Assembly: GCA_963789225.1 (NCBI GenBank)
Contig: CAWBKD010000026.1
Location: forward strand, 356,021-420,020
Direction of reading: 5' to 3'
Source of the DNA: Palsa-504 sp963789225
GTDB lineage: Bacteria; Actinomycetota; Actinomycetes; Streptosporangiales; Streptosporangiaceae
DNA length: 64,000 bases
Part shown: positions 50,360 through 58,385 of the stretch, in pieces
Numbering within the stretch: the stretch's first letter is position 1
Layout of the letters: each line of letters starts with the position of its first letter
Position numbers and translations under genes: made by a program
The notes under the pieces: model-generated
What the model saw: only the letters and a program-made list of their open reading frames with translations
Databases searched by the model: none
Told to the model about the DNA's origin: nothing

Positions 50360-52675
50360 ATGAGCATCATGGGCACCAGGGTCATCAGGACGGAGGACCC
50401 GCGGCTGCTGACCGCCGGCGGCGTCTACGTGGACGACCTGCGTACGCCAGAACTTGACCTGGCGGCACGCGTGACCTTCGTCCGCAGCCCGTTCGCGCAC
50501 GCGCGCATCACGGGCATCGACGCCAGCGAGGCGCTGGGCGAGCCCGGGGTCGTCGCCGTGCTGACCGTCCGCGACATGGACGACCTGGGTCCGCCGCCAC
50601 CACCCGCGGGTGAGGGCAGTGAGGCCGCCCCGATGCCGCTCGGCGGCCCGTGGGCCGAGCCGCTGCTGGCGGTGGACACCGTGCGGTTCGTCGGCGAGCC
50701 GGTCGCGGTGGTCATCACCGACGGCCGCTATCAGGGCGAAGACGCCGCCAACCTGGTCAGCGTGGACTACGACCCGCTGCCCGCGGTGGTGGGACTCGGG
50801 TCCGCCCTCAGGGACCAAACGCTGCTGTTCCCTGACGCGGCCACCAACGTGGCGCTCACGCTGCCCGTGCCCACCGACGACACTGCCTTCGACGCCTGCG
50901 AGGTGATCGTCGAGCGGGACATCGTCAACCAGCGGGTGGCCTGCGTCCCGATGGAAGGACGCGCGGCGGCGGCCGCGTACTCCGACGGCAAGCTGACCGT
51001 CTGGGTCAGCTCCCAGAACGCCCAGATATCCCGGTTCATCCTGGCCGGCGTCCTGGGCATGGCCCCGGACCAGATCCGCGTGGTGGTGCCCGACGTGGGC
51101 GGCGGGTTCGGCGCCAAGGTCGGCATCGACCGGGACGGGCTCATCGTCGCCTGGGCGGCCAGGAAGACCGGCCGGGCGCTTAGCTGGACCGAGACCCGCA
51201 GCGAGAACCTGGTCGGCATGACCCAGGGCCGCGCCCAGTTGCAGCACGTCAAGATCGGCGGCAACCGAGACGGCCGGATCCGCGCCTACCGCCTCGAGGC
51301 GATCCAGGACACCGGCGCTTACCCGCGCATGAGTGGTTTCCTGCCCTTCATGACCTTCCTGATGGCGCCGGGCGTGTACGACATCCCCGAGGTGCAGGCC
51401 GGGTACCGGGTCGTGGTCACCAACACGACTCCGATCAGCGCCTACCGCGGGGCGGGGCGGCCGGAAGCGACGGCGGCCATCGAGCGCGCGGTTGACCTGT
51501 TCGCCGCCGAGATCGGCATGGACCCGGCGGAGGTCCGGCGGCGCAACCTCGTGGCACCGGACAAGTTCCCGTTCCAGACCAAGACCGGCGCCATGTACGA
51601 CACCGGGCAGTACGAGGAGGGGCTGGACAAGGCACTGGCGGCCGCGGGGTATCAGCAGCTCCGCGAGGAGCAAGAGCACAGGCGCGCTAGCGGCGACCCC
51701 AGGGCGCTCGGCATCGGTGTCTCCACGTACGTGGAGATCACCGCGGGTGACGGCGGCCCCGAAACGGCCAAGCTCGAGGTCAAGGATGATGGCTCGGCTA
51801 CCGTCTATACCGGCAGCTCGCCGCACGGCCAGGGACACGAGACCGCCTGGGCGATGCTCGTGCAGGACGAGCTCGGCATCCCGATGGACCGGGTCACGGT
51901 GCTGCACGGCGACACCGACCTGATCCCGAACGCCGTTGGCACCTTCGCCTCCCGTTCGCTGCAGCTCGGCGGCTCGGCGGTGCAGAAGGCCGCGATCGAG
52001 GTCAAGGATGAGGCGCGGCATCAGGCCGCGGAGATGCTGGAGGCCGCCGAGGCCGACGTGGTGCTCGATGTGACCACCGGACTCTGGCAGGTGCGCGGCG
52101 ACCCGGACACGGCGCTGTCCTGGGGCCAGGTCGCCGGCCACTCCGACAGCGGCCTCATCGCCGACGTTAGTTTCGTCCAGGACCGGCCCACGTTCCCGTT
52201 CGGCGCCCACGTTTCCGTGGTGGAGGTCGACACCGAGACCGGTCAGGTGACGATGCTGCGCCACGTGACCGTCGATGACGCGGGAACGGTGCTGAACCCC
52301 GTGCTCACCGAGGGCCAGCGCCACGGCGGGATCGCTCAGGGTGCGGCCCAGGCGCTGCTCGAGGAGGTCCTCTACGACGCGGACGGCAACCCGCAGACCT
52401 CCACCCTCGCCGACTACGCGACGATCTCCGCGCCCGATCTGCCCAGCTTCGAGTTGGTCGATAGCCAGACGCCGACGCCGCTGAACCCGCTGGGCGCCAA
52501 GGGCATCGGGGAGGCCGGCACGATCGGCTCAACCCCCGCCATCCAGAACGCCGTCATCGACGCCCTCGCGCACCTCGGGGTCCGGCACATCGACATGCCG
52601 ACCACGCCGCAGCGGGTGTGGATGGCGATCAACGAAGCCCAGCAGGCACGGGCCCAGAAAGGCAGTGACCAGTGA
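50360..52675 (+). CDS. Molybdenum hydroxylase large subunit, form II CoxL-like
   Basis: A 771-aa molybdopterin-cytosine-dinucleotide subunit of the xanthine oxidase family. GTRVIRTEDPRLLTAGGVYV at the N-terminus, VPDVGGGFGAKVGIDRDG, the active-site loop AYRGAGRPEATAAIERAVD near residue 361, SSPHGQGHETAWAML, and the catalytic Glu in GAKGIGEAGTIGS. The loop is form II, not the AYxCSFR of true CO dehydrogenase. ATG with GGAGG eight bases upstream. First of three coupled genes. Confidence 0.95.
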   Translation: MSIMGTRVIRTEDPRLLTAGGVYVDDLRTPELDLAARVTFVRSPFAHARITGIDASEALGEPGVVAVLTVRDMDDLGPPPPPAGEGSEAAPMPLGGPWAEPLLAVDTVRFVGEPVAVVITDGRYQGEDAANLVSVDYDPLPAVVGLGSALRDQTLLFPDAATNVALTLPVPTDDTAFDACEVIVERDIVNQRVACVPMEGRAAAAAYSDGKLTVWVSSQNAQISRFILAGVLGMAPDQIRVVVPDVGGGFGAKVGIDRDGLIVAWAARKTGRALSWTETRSENLVGMTQGRAQLQHVKIGGNRDGRIRAYRLEAIQDTGAYPRMSGFLPFMTFLMAPGVYDIPEVQAGYRVVVTNTTPISAYRGAGRPEATAAIERAVDLFAAEIGMDPAEVRRRNLVAPDKFPFQTKTGAMYDTGQYEEGLDKALAAAGYQQLREEQEHRRASGDPRALGIGVSTYVEITAGDGGPETAKLEVKDDGSATVYTGSSPHGQGHETAWAMLVQDELGIPMDRVTVLHGDTDLIPNAVGTFASRSLQLGGSAVQKAAIEVKDEARHQAAEMLEAAEADVVLDVTTGLWQVRGDPDTALSWGQVAGHSDSGLIADVSFVQDRPTFPFGAHVSVVEVDTETGQVTMLRHVTVDDAGTVLNPVLTEGQRHGGIAQGAAQALLEEVLYDADGNPQTSTLADYATISAPDLPSFELVDSQTPTPLNPLGAKGIGEAGTIGSTPAIQNAVIDALAHLGVRHIDMPTTPQRVWMAINEAQQARAQKGSDQ

Positions 52676-53148
52676 AGGTCGACCTGACGGTCAACGGCAA
52701 GGAGATAACCGCGGACGTCGAGGACCGCATGCTGCTCGTGCACTTCCTGCGGGACGTGGCGAACCTCACCGCGACGAACATCGGCTGCGACACCACCTCG
52801 TGCGGGGCCTGCACCGTGCTGCTCGACGGGGAATCCGTGAAGTCCTGCACGGTGCTCGCGGCGCAGGCCAGCGGCCACGAGATCACCACCGTGGAGGGAC
52901 TGGCGACCAACGGGGTGATGCACCCGGTGCAGCGCGCCTTCCACGAGCAGCACGGGCTGCAGTGCGGGTTCTGCACGCCGGGCATGGTGATGGCGATCGT
53001 GTCATTGCTGCAGGAGAACCCGCACCCCACCGAGGAACAGGTGCGCACGGGGCTTGAAGGCAACCTGTGCCGGTGCACCGGCTACCACAACATCGTCAGG
53101 GCGGCGCTGGCGGCCGCACAGGACAGCACGGCGGAGGTGCCTGCGTGA
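52672..53148 (+). CDS. Molybdenum hydroxylase [2Fe-2S] subunit
   Basis: A 158-aa subunit carrying two clusters: plant-type GCDTTSCGACTVLLDG with a distal Cys (KSCTVLA), and the helical CGFCTPGMVM with CRCTGYHNIV. Passes electrons from Mo to FAD. GTG start overlaps the large-subunit stop; its own stop overlaps the next start by GTGA. Confidence 0.96.
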   Translation: MKVDLTVNGKEITADVEDRMLLVHFLRDVANLTATNIGCDTTSCGACTVLLDGESVKSCTVLAAQASGHEITTVEGLATNGVMHPVQRAFHEQHGLQCGFCTPGMVMAIVSLLQENPHPTEEQVRTGLEGNLCRCTGYHNIVRAALAAAQDSTAEVPA

Positions 53149-53969
53149 TCCCGTCATCGTTCACCTACAAGCGAGCGGGCTCGGCCGGCGAGGCCGTTGA
53201 CCTGGCCGCCGAGTACGGCGAGGACGCGAAGTACCTGGCCGGCGGGCATTCGCTGCTGCCGCTGATGAAGCTGCGGCTGGCCGCGCCCGAGGTGATCATC
53301 GACCTGGGCGGGCTGCACGACCTGTCCTTCGTCACCGACCTCGGCTCGCAGGTCGCGATCGGCGCGCTGACCAGGCACCACGACGTCCACCACTCCGAAC
53401 TGCTCGCGCGCGAACTGCCGCTGCTCGCGCACGCCGCCGGTGAGGTCGGCGACCCGCAGATCCGGCACCGGGGCACGATCGGCGGTTCGGTCGCGCACGC
53501 CGACCCCGCCTCCGACCTGCCCGCCGTGCTGCTCGCGCTGGACGCCACCGTGGTCGCCCGCGGCACCGACGGCTCCAGGGAAATCCCCATCGGGGACTTC
53601 TTCCAGAGCCTGTTCGAGACCGTGCTCGAGCCCGGAGAACTGATCACCGAGATCAGGGTGCCGAAGCCGGGAGCCGGATCGCGCGGCTGGTCGTTCCAGA
53701 AGTTCACCCAGCGGGCGATCGACTGGGCGATCGTCGGCGCGGCGGTCCAGGGGCACCGCGTGGCCCTGGTCAACATGGCGGGCACGCCGATCCGCGCCGC
53801 CGCCGTCGAGGCCGCCCTGGCGGGCGGCGCGCCGCCCGCCGCCGCCGCGGCGCATGCCGCCGAGGGCACGAGCGCCGCCTCCGACATCCGCGCCACCCGC
53901 GAGTACCGCGAGCACCTGGCCCGGGTCCTGGTCGCCCGCGGCCTCACCGAGGCCGCCTCACGCGCCTGA
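53145..53969 (+). CDS. Molybdenum hydroxylase FAD subunit
   Basis: A 274-aa CoxM-type flavoprotein: YLAGGHSLLPLMKLRLAAPE and GTIGGSVAHADPASDLPAVL bind FAD; the C-terminal third is the CO dehydrogenase flavoprotein C domain. Overlapping GTG start. No maturation genes (coxD/E/F, xdhC, mobA) follow in the window. Confidence 0.95.
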   Translation: MIPSSFTYKRAGSAGEAVDLAAEYGEDAKYLAGGHSLLPLMKLRLAAPEVIIDLGGLHDLSFVTDLGSQVAIGALTRHHDVHHSELLARELPLLAHAAGEVGDPQIRHRGTIGGSVAHADPASDLPAVLLALDATVVARGTDGSREIPIGDFFQSLFETVLEPGELITEIRVPKPGAGSRGWSFQKFTQRAIDWAIVGAAVQGHRVALVNMAGTPIRAAAVEAALAGGAPPAAAAAHAAEGTSAASDIRATREYREHLARVLVARGLTEAASRA

Positions 53970-53980
53970 TTGCAACAGGC

Positions 53981-54659
53981 TTAGCCGATTGTTACACCGT
54001 GTAGCTGATGGGCGTGATGGTGTAGGTGCGCCCGTAGGTCGGTGCGGGTCTGGTCGGTGCGGCGGCCGGGGGGCAACAGGTCATGGCCGGTGCCGTCGTG
54101 CGGTGCGGCGGCCAGGGCGCGGCCGTCCAGCCCCGGCCGGGGCGGCAGTTGCTTACGGGAGCGCCGCTGCTTCACCGAGGCGGCCACCCCGCGTCCCAGG
54201 ATGACAAGTGCCGTAACCGCAAGGGCAAGGGCCAGGAAAATCAGCACGCTAGCCCAGCTACGATAGGCGTCGCCCGCGGAGCCGTAGTCGAGCCCATTAA
54301 CGATGATGTTGCTGGAGTGCACGAGAGCGGCCGCGAAGGCCACGAGGCCGCCCGACTTGACGGCGGCCAACGGCCAACGGCCAGCGGCGGGCCAGGCCGG
54401 GCGGGCCCGCCACCTCGGCCCTGGCGAGGGCGGACGGGCCATCCAGCCGGGGTGCGCCGGGGATGTCGGCGGTGACCGCGTCCAGCTCGGCGTAAGTCCG
54501 CGCCGCGAGCACCTGGCCCGTTCGCGCGCCGAGTTCTTCCCCGGTCAGCCGGCCCTCCATGAACGCGTTCTTCAGCGCTTCGATCGCCCGCTCGCGGTCG
54601 GCGTGACCCGCCCGGAGCCGGTCACCGCCCGCCGCAGCCGGGTCTAGCGGTCCTGTCAT
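53981..54659 (-). pseudogene. DUF1707 protein, frameshifted by a 7-bp duplication
   Basis: The first frame gives a normal DUF1707 domain (RAGHADRERAIEALKNAFME, GRLTGEELGARTGQVLAART, YAELDAVTADIP). Near 54370 it leaves the family frame; the membrane part (VKSGGLVAFAAALVHSSNII, VLIFLALALAVTALVILG) and tail lie in another frame. At the break the DNA reads CGGCCAACGGCCAACGGCCAG: one extra copy of a 7-bp unit accounts for the shift. GGGAGG precedes the ATG. Confidence 0.8.
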
Positions 54660-54725
54660 CACCGACACCTCCCACGAGCATGATGCAGGCGAAGGTAACC
54701 GTTCCGCATGCCATTTTCACGGCGG

Positions 54726-55111
54726 CTAGACCGGGTACGCGGTGGGGGTGGTGGTGTAGGTGCGCCCGGCGGGGGTCCGCCTGCGCAGGACGCCCGGTTC
54801 GGGCTGTTCGAGGCGCCAGCCTTCGGCCTTCTGCGTCATCTCATCCGACATCGAGTCGACCCGGGCACGGGGATACAGGCTCTTCAGCCCCTCGTTCAGC
54901 GGCGTGGTCAGCTGCTGGAGCCGCCGTATAGCGGCCTGCGCGAGGACCTTGTACTGCTCCTGCATGTCTTGTTCGGCCATTGATGACCGGAGCTTTTCAT
55001 GCAGCCGTGCCCGGGCGGCGGACACGTCGAACACCACTGGACCGGCCGCCAGGTCCTGCCACAGCGCCAGGTCGCGGGCGACCTGCTCCTTGGGCGGCCG
55101 TTCGGCCGGGT
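54726..55111 (-). pseudogene. C-terminal fragment of an unknown helical protein
   Basis: An open frame without a start: PPKEQVARDLALWQDLAAGP, VVFDVSAARARLHEKL, QEQYKVLAQAAIRRLQQL, closing GWRLEQPEPGVLRRRTPAG and TYTTTPTAYPV. The last 30 residues resemble the tail of DUF222/HNH proteins. It is joined directly to the interrupted PIN gene, so a deletion likely fused two loci. Confidence 0.45.
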
Positions 55112-55461
55112 GCCGAGCGACTGGCGCCAGGCCCGGTCTTCCGGGCGCCGGGATTGGAGCCGGATCGCCAGTTCGAGCTCGTCTGCGCTGACCGCCAGCA
55201 CGGTCAGGCTATCTTGGGCAAGCGTAAGCAGCTGATCAAGGCCGTGTACGGCTGCCACGGCACGGCTTGCCAGGCCGGAGCCTGGACCGGCCTGATCGGC
55301 TTGGCGCTGCAGCGCGGCGCGGATGCTGCGGTGCTCGGATCGCCTGGATGCCGCCCATGTACGCCGTCAGCGACGAGGATCGTCCCGCCGCATACCTCAA
55401 CCAACTGGTGGGTCCAGCCGATAACCGCGAAGCTTCGCGCGACCGAGGCATCAACCAGCAT
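55112..55461 (-). pseudogene. PIN-like partner of the ImmA/IrrE gene, frameshifted and truncated
   Basis: Starts at ATG 55461, ten bases after the XRE-ImmA stop: MLVDASVARSFAVIGWTHQL, CGGTILVADGVHG. At about 55340 the family continues in the neighbouring frame: SIRAALQRQADQAGPGSGLA, AVHGLDQLLTLAQDSLTVLA, VSADELELAIRLQSRRPEDR. Family similarity ends at about 55112, where the PIN C-terminus is replaced by other sequence. The LVDAS aspartate is the first acidic residue of the PIN active site. Dead in this strain if the sequence is right. Confidence 0.7.
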
Positions 55462-55471
55462 TGCGAGATAC

Positions 55472-56698
55472 TCACCGCGCACGGTTGGCGAATGCGGCGT
55501 CCTCAAGATCCTGCTGTGCTCGCCGCTCGTCTTCCGCTGGGCGGGGACGGGTAACAAGCTGGCGGATTTCCTCGGTGCTCGTGCCGAGGATCTCCGCTGC
55601 ATCACCGGGCGTGATGACCGAACGCTCCAGCGCTGCACGCACGAGCAGCAGGACCCGGGTAGGCTGCGCCGCCAGAGGGTGCAGGTCATAGCCGCCCATG
55701 TCCGCAGGATGCACCCGGTAGCCGAGTGCCTGCGCTAGACGGCTCGGCGAAGCCTCGCCCAAAGCATCATAAGCCTCTTGGTCGATGAGCTTCTCCTGCA
55801 GCAGCCGCACCCGGATCGTAGCAAAGCTCACCCCGAAGTGCCTCTGCAGGTGCACCACCACGGCAGGGTTCGCCAGATCGTCGAACGGCGCGAGTTCGCC
55901 GGTCACCCGCCGCAGTTCGTCGCCCGGCACCAGGAACTCGCCAGCAAAGGCGTCCGCGAATCGCTCTCGGCCGTGATCCCCGCCTGGCATTGAAACCACC
56001 ACATCCGCGCCGTGCGAGTGGAAATACGCATGGGCAAGCTCGTGTGCAAGAGTGAACACCTGCCGACCTAGGGTCATCTGGGAGTTGATCACGATGCAGA
56101 ACCCCGCCTGCGGATGGTTGTAGAAGAACCCGGAGGGCGCCTCGCACAGGTCCTCGCCCAGTGGGAACCGCCAGACGAGAACATGCTCGTCGAGCACCTG
56201 GAACGGGTCGCCGAGCGCTCCGCCGCCTAGATCGAGCTGACGTCGCAGTTGGCGGGCTGCCCAGGCGGCTTCCTTTGCGCTAGCGGTGCGGGCTGGCGCC
56301 AGCGGGCTATGCCCCAGACCCGGCAGCGCGGTACCCGTTTCCTCGGCCAGCTCAACGTACTCTCCCAGGCGCTGCTCGAACAGCCGCAGCCCCGCCTGGG
56401 CATGTTCGCCCAGATCCCGAGGGGCAGCGCGGAACAGCAGCCCGCTCACATCGATCCTCGGACCAGGTTCCTCACCGGCCAGCAGCAACTCAAGCGACGT
56501 GCCGTACAGACGTGCCAGAGCCGCTCCCGCGCTCAGCGGTACCTGTCGGCGGCCCGTCTCGTAGTAGGCCAGCAGTACCCGATTGATCCCTAGGGCATCG
56601 GCTGCCGCCTCCTGCGACAGTCCGGCTCGTTCCCTGCTCGTACGCAACGCGGTTCCGATGGAGTCGATCGCGGCCCCCTTACTGTTACAATTTTCCAT
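55472..56698 (-). CDS. XRE regulator-ImmA/IrrE metallopeptidase
   Basis: A 408-aa protein. Residues 12-72 are an XRE HTH (RTSRERAGLSQEAAADALGI, YYETGRRQVPLS). Residues 165-270 are the ImmA/IrrE peptidase with zinc motif HELAH (219-223) and downstream Glu254 in ADAFAGEFLVP. A C-terminal helical region follows. Such proteins cleave or antagonise a repressor or toxin. Paired here with a PIN-type gene, as in toxin-antitoxin-like modules. Divergent from the GIY-YIG operon. Confidence 0.92.
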   Translation of the reverse strand: MENCNSKGAAIDSIGTALRTSRERAGLSQEAAADALGINRVLLAYYETGRRQVPLSAGAALARLYGTSLELLLAGEEPGPRIDVSGLLFRAAPRDLGEHAQAGLRLFEQRLGEYVELAEETGTALPGLGHSPLAPARTASAKEAAWAARQLRRQLDLGGGALGDPFQVLDEHVLVWRFPLGEDLCEAPSGFFYNHPQAGFCIVINSQMTLGRQVFTLAHELAHAYFHSHGADVVVSMPGGDHGRERFADAFAGEFLVPGDELRRVTGELAPFDDLANPAVVVHLQRHFGVSFATIRVRLLQEKLIDQEAYDALGEASPSRLAQALGYRVHPADMGGYDLHPLAAQPTRVLLLVRAALERSVITPGDAAEILGTSTEEIRQLVTRPRPAEDERRAQQDLEDAAFANRAR

Positions 56699-56713
56699 TT
56701 ACTGCCAACTAAT
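56685..56713 (+). promoter_or_regulatory. Possible promoter of the GIY-YIG operon
   Basis: TTACAA, 17-bp spacer, ACTAAT. It overlaps the first codons of the divergent XRE gene, so the XRE protein could repress it. Moderate match only. Confidence 0.35.
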
Positions 56714-56808
56714 GTGACATGCCTACGGAATCGCCGTCCAGGCAGCACGCCGCCAAGACTCGAAGCGATGGCGATGTCGGTACCAGCGATCAACCTCAGG
56801 AGGATCCG

Positions 56809-57195
56809 TTGACTCAATCTTCGTTGCTGATGCTGTCATGGGTGACATGTGGTGACGATGGTCACTGGTGTAATCTCCTCCGCCTCAAACTCGACAGCGA
56901 CTCGCTGTCCAAGGGCGGGGTGTACGTCATCTGGTCCGAGGACGCCGACGGGTCACGCAAGGCCGCCGTCTACGTTGGCCAGGGAAAGCCAGTCGCCAAG
57001 TGCCTGGCGCGCCACAGGGACGAAGCGACCATCACCCGGCACGAAAGAAACGGCCGTGTCCTGCGCGCGACTTGGGCAAAGGTTCGCAAAGAAGAGCGCG
57101 GCGGGGTAGAACGCTACCTCGCAGACACCTTGCGACCGCTTGAGGGTGACCGTTGGTCCAGCGACAGCCCCGTTCCCGTCAACCTTCCTTGGTGA
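56809..57195 (+). CDS. GIY-YIG-like protein
   Basis: A 128-aa protein. GGVYVIW (36-42) and VYVGQG (54-59) are in the positions of the GIY and YIG strands, followed by a helix with ARHR (68-70) containing the expected Arg, and later VERYLADTLRP with a possible catalytic Glu. The TTG start is chosen because AGGAGG lies five bases ahead; ATG 56719 has no such site. The stop overlaps the next gene's start by GTGA. Could be a nuclease acting with the toxins downstream. Confidence 0.7.
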   Translation: MTQSSLLMLSWVTCGDDGHWCNLLRLKLDSDSLSKGGVYVIWSEDADGSRKAAVYVGQGKPVAKCLARHRDEATITRHERNGRVLRATWAKVRKEERGGVERYLADTLRPLEGDRWSSDSPVPVNLPW

Positions 57196-57455
57196 AGGAA
57201 GACAAGACAGCAGACCCAGCCGGCATGCGGCTTGCGCTGGGAGCGCTGTCTCGCCTCCTCGCAGCCGCCTCCTCACGGGCAAAGTGTGTCATTATCGTTT
57301 GCACTGCGGACGATGGATACGTTGGCATATATGCCCGCTGGCCTGGGGAGACGGTGGCGATGTCCGTTATGGTTTCCAGGTGTTCGCATAGGACTTTCGT
57401 CACTAGACGATGTCGCAGGGCACGGGCGTCGGCCAGCAAACAGGCATCCCGATGA
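57192..57455 (+). CDS. Unknown 87-aa protein coupled to the GIY-YIG gene
   Basis: Starts GTG in a GTGA overlap and ends in an ATGA overlap with the nucleotidyltransferase gene. A helical N-terminus (MRLALGALSRLLAAAS) leads to a strand-like core, AKCVIIVCTADDGYVGIYAR, then an Arg-rich tail. The core recurs at 60068-60202 (ARCVVIVCTAGHG) with mostly conservative or silent changes, which supports this reading frame. No known family. Confidence 0.5.
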   Translation: MKEDKTADPAGMRLALGALSRLLAAASSRAKCVIIVCTADDGYVGIYARWPGETVAMSVMVSRCSHRTFVTRRCRRARASASKQASR

Positions 57456-57862
57456 TCTGCCAGACTGGGAGTATGGACGAAGCCAGGGCAGTAGAGGTGA
57501 TGGCGGAGTCTGCCGCCGTGCTCAGGAAGGCCGGGGCACGGTTCGCCTACCTGCATGGTAGTCGCGCCTTTGGGCAGTACCGTCCGGATTCGGATGTTGA
57601 CATCGCGGCGTACTTCGGCGGCCAGCCGCCGAATGCGTTCGACATCCTTATGCCGCCTGGCGTGGACCTCCTGGTACTCGACCATGCTCCGCTGGAACTG
57701 GCCGGGCGGGTAGCGGCACGCGGCAGGCTGCTCTTCGATGATGATCCTGTCAGCCGTGTCCGGTGGGAGGCCACTACCAGGAAGATTTACTTCGACGAGC
57801 TCCCGCGTATCACCCGCGCGCACCGGGAGTTCGCGGCCAGTGTGACCGGCAGACGCGGGTAG
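57452..57862 (+). CDS. mntA: MNT-type minimal nucleotidyltransferase (antitoxin)
   Basis: A 136-aa minimal nucleotidyltransferase: LHGSRAFGQYRPDSDVDIAA gives the G-S-x(n)-D-x-D motif, VDLLVLDHAPLELAGRV the later strand with a third acidic residue. In MNT/HepT systems this protein AMPylates HepT and so neutralises it. ATG 57452 chosen for the ATGA overlap with the preceding gene; ATG 57473 is an alternative. Two bases separate its stop from hepT. Confidence 0.88.
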   Translation: MICQTGSMDEARAVEVMAESAAVLRKAGARFAYLHGSRAFGQYRPDSDVDIAAYFGGQPPNAFDILMPPGVDLLVLDHAPLELAGRVAARGRLLFDDDPVSRVRWEATTRKIYFDELPRITRAHREFAASVTGRRG

Positions 57863-57864
57863 CC

Positions 57865-58293
57865 GTGGTAGACGAAGCTCGCGTTCTGCGGCTGCTCCGG
57901 AGCATTGCCGACGACACTGCTGTCCTGCAGCAGGAAGCCGGAGCCAGCGAGGAGCGCCGCCAGGATCCCATCTGGCTGCGCGGCGTGAAGTACACCTTTG
58001 TTACCGCCATTGAGGCCTGCGTCGATGTCGCGCAGCACATCTGCGCGACGGAAGGCTGGGGGCCGCCGGCCGACAACGGTGACGCGGTCCGGCTGCTCGG
58101 AGAGCATGGAGTCCTCGCAACTGAGCTGGCTATCTCGATGCGCAAGGCCGTCGGGTTCCGTAACGTACTCGTGCATGACTACATCGAGGTCGATGACTCG
58201 ATAGTCGTTGACAGGCTGAAGAGCCTGGGCGACCTTGAGGAATTCGTGCGTCAGGTGGCGGCCTACGTCACTGGTGCGCAGCCCGAGCCGTAA
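57865..58293 (+). CDS. hepT: HepT-type toxin (HEPN domain)
   Basis: A 142-aa HEPN ribonuclease toxin: VLRLLRSIADDTAVLQQEAG, KYTFVTAIEACVDVAQHICA, and FRNVLVHDYIEVDDSIV, which holds the R-x4-H-x-Y motif whose Tyr is the AMPylation target. GTG start. Together with the upstream MNT gene it forms a complete toxin-antitoxin pair. Confidence 0.9.
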   Translation: MVDEARVLRLLRSIADDTAVLQQEAGASEERRQDPIWLRGVKYTFVTAIEACVDVAQHICATEGWGPPADNGDAVRLLGEHGVLATELAISMRKAVGFRNVLVHDYIEVDDSIVVDRLKSLGDLEEFVRQVAAYVTGAQPEP

Positions 58294-58385
58294 CAGAACT
58301 GTCGGTCATGCTTGCGCTGGGAGTCGGCCGACCTCAAGGCATGCCTGGGGGATTATTCATTCATCGCATTTTCGGATTTCTCCGC

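Noticed and set aside
50360..53969. True carbon monoxide dehydrogenase (form I)
   Set aside because: The active-site loop is AYRGAGR, not AYxCSFR, so CO oxidation cannot be claimed.
57225..57391. Alternative frame KVCHYRLH at the small-protein repeat
   Set aside because: It also aligns between the two copies, but the changes are less conservative than in the CVIIVCTA frame, and only the latter has the GTGA/ATGA couplings.
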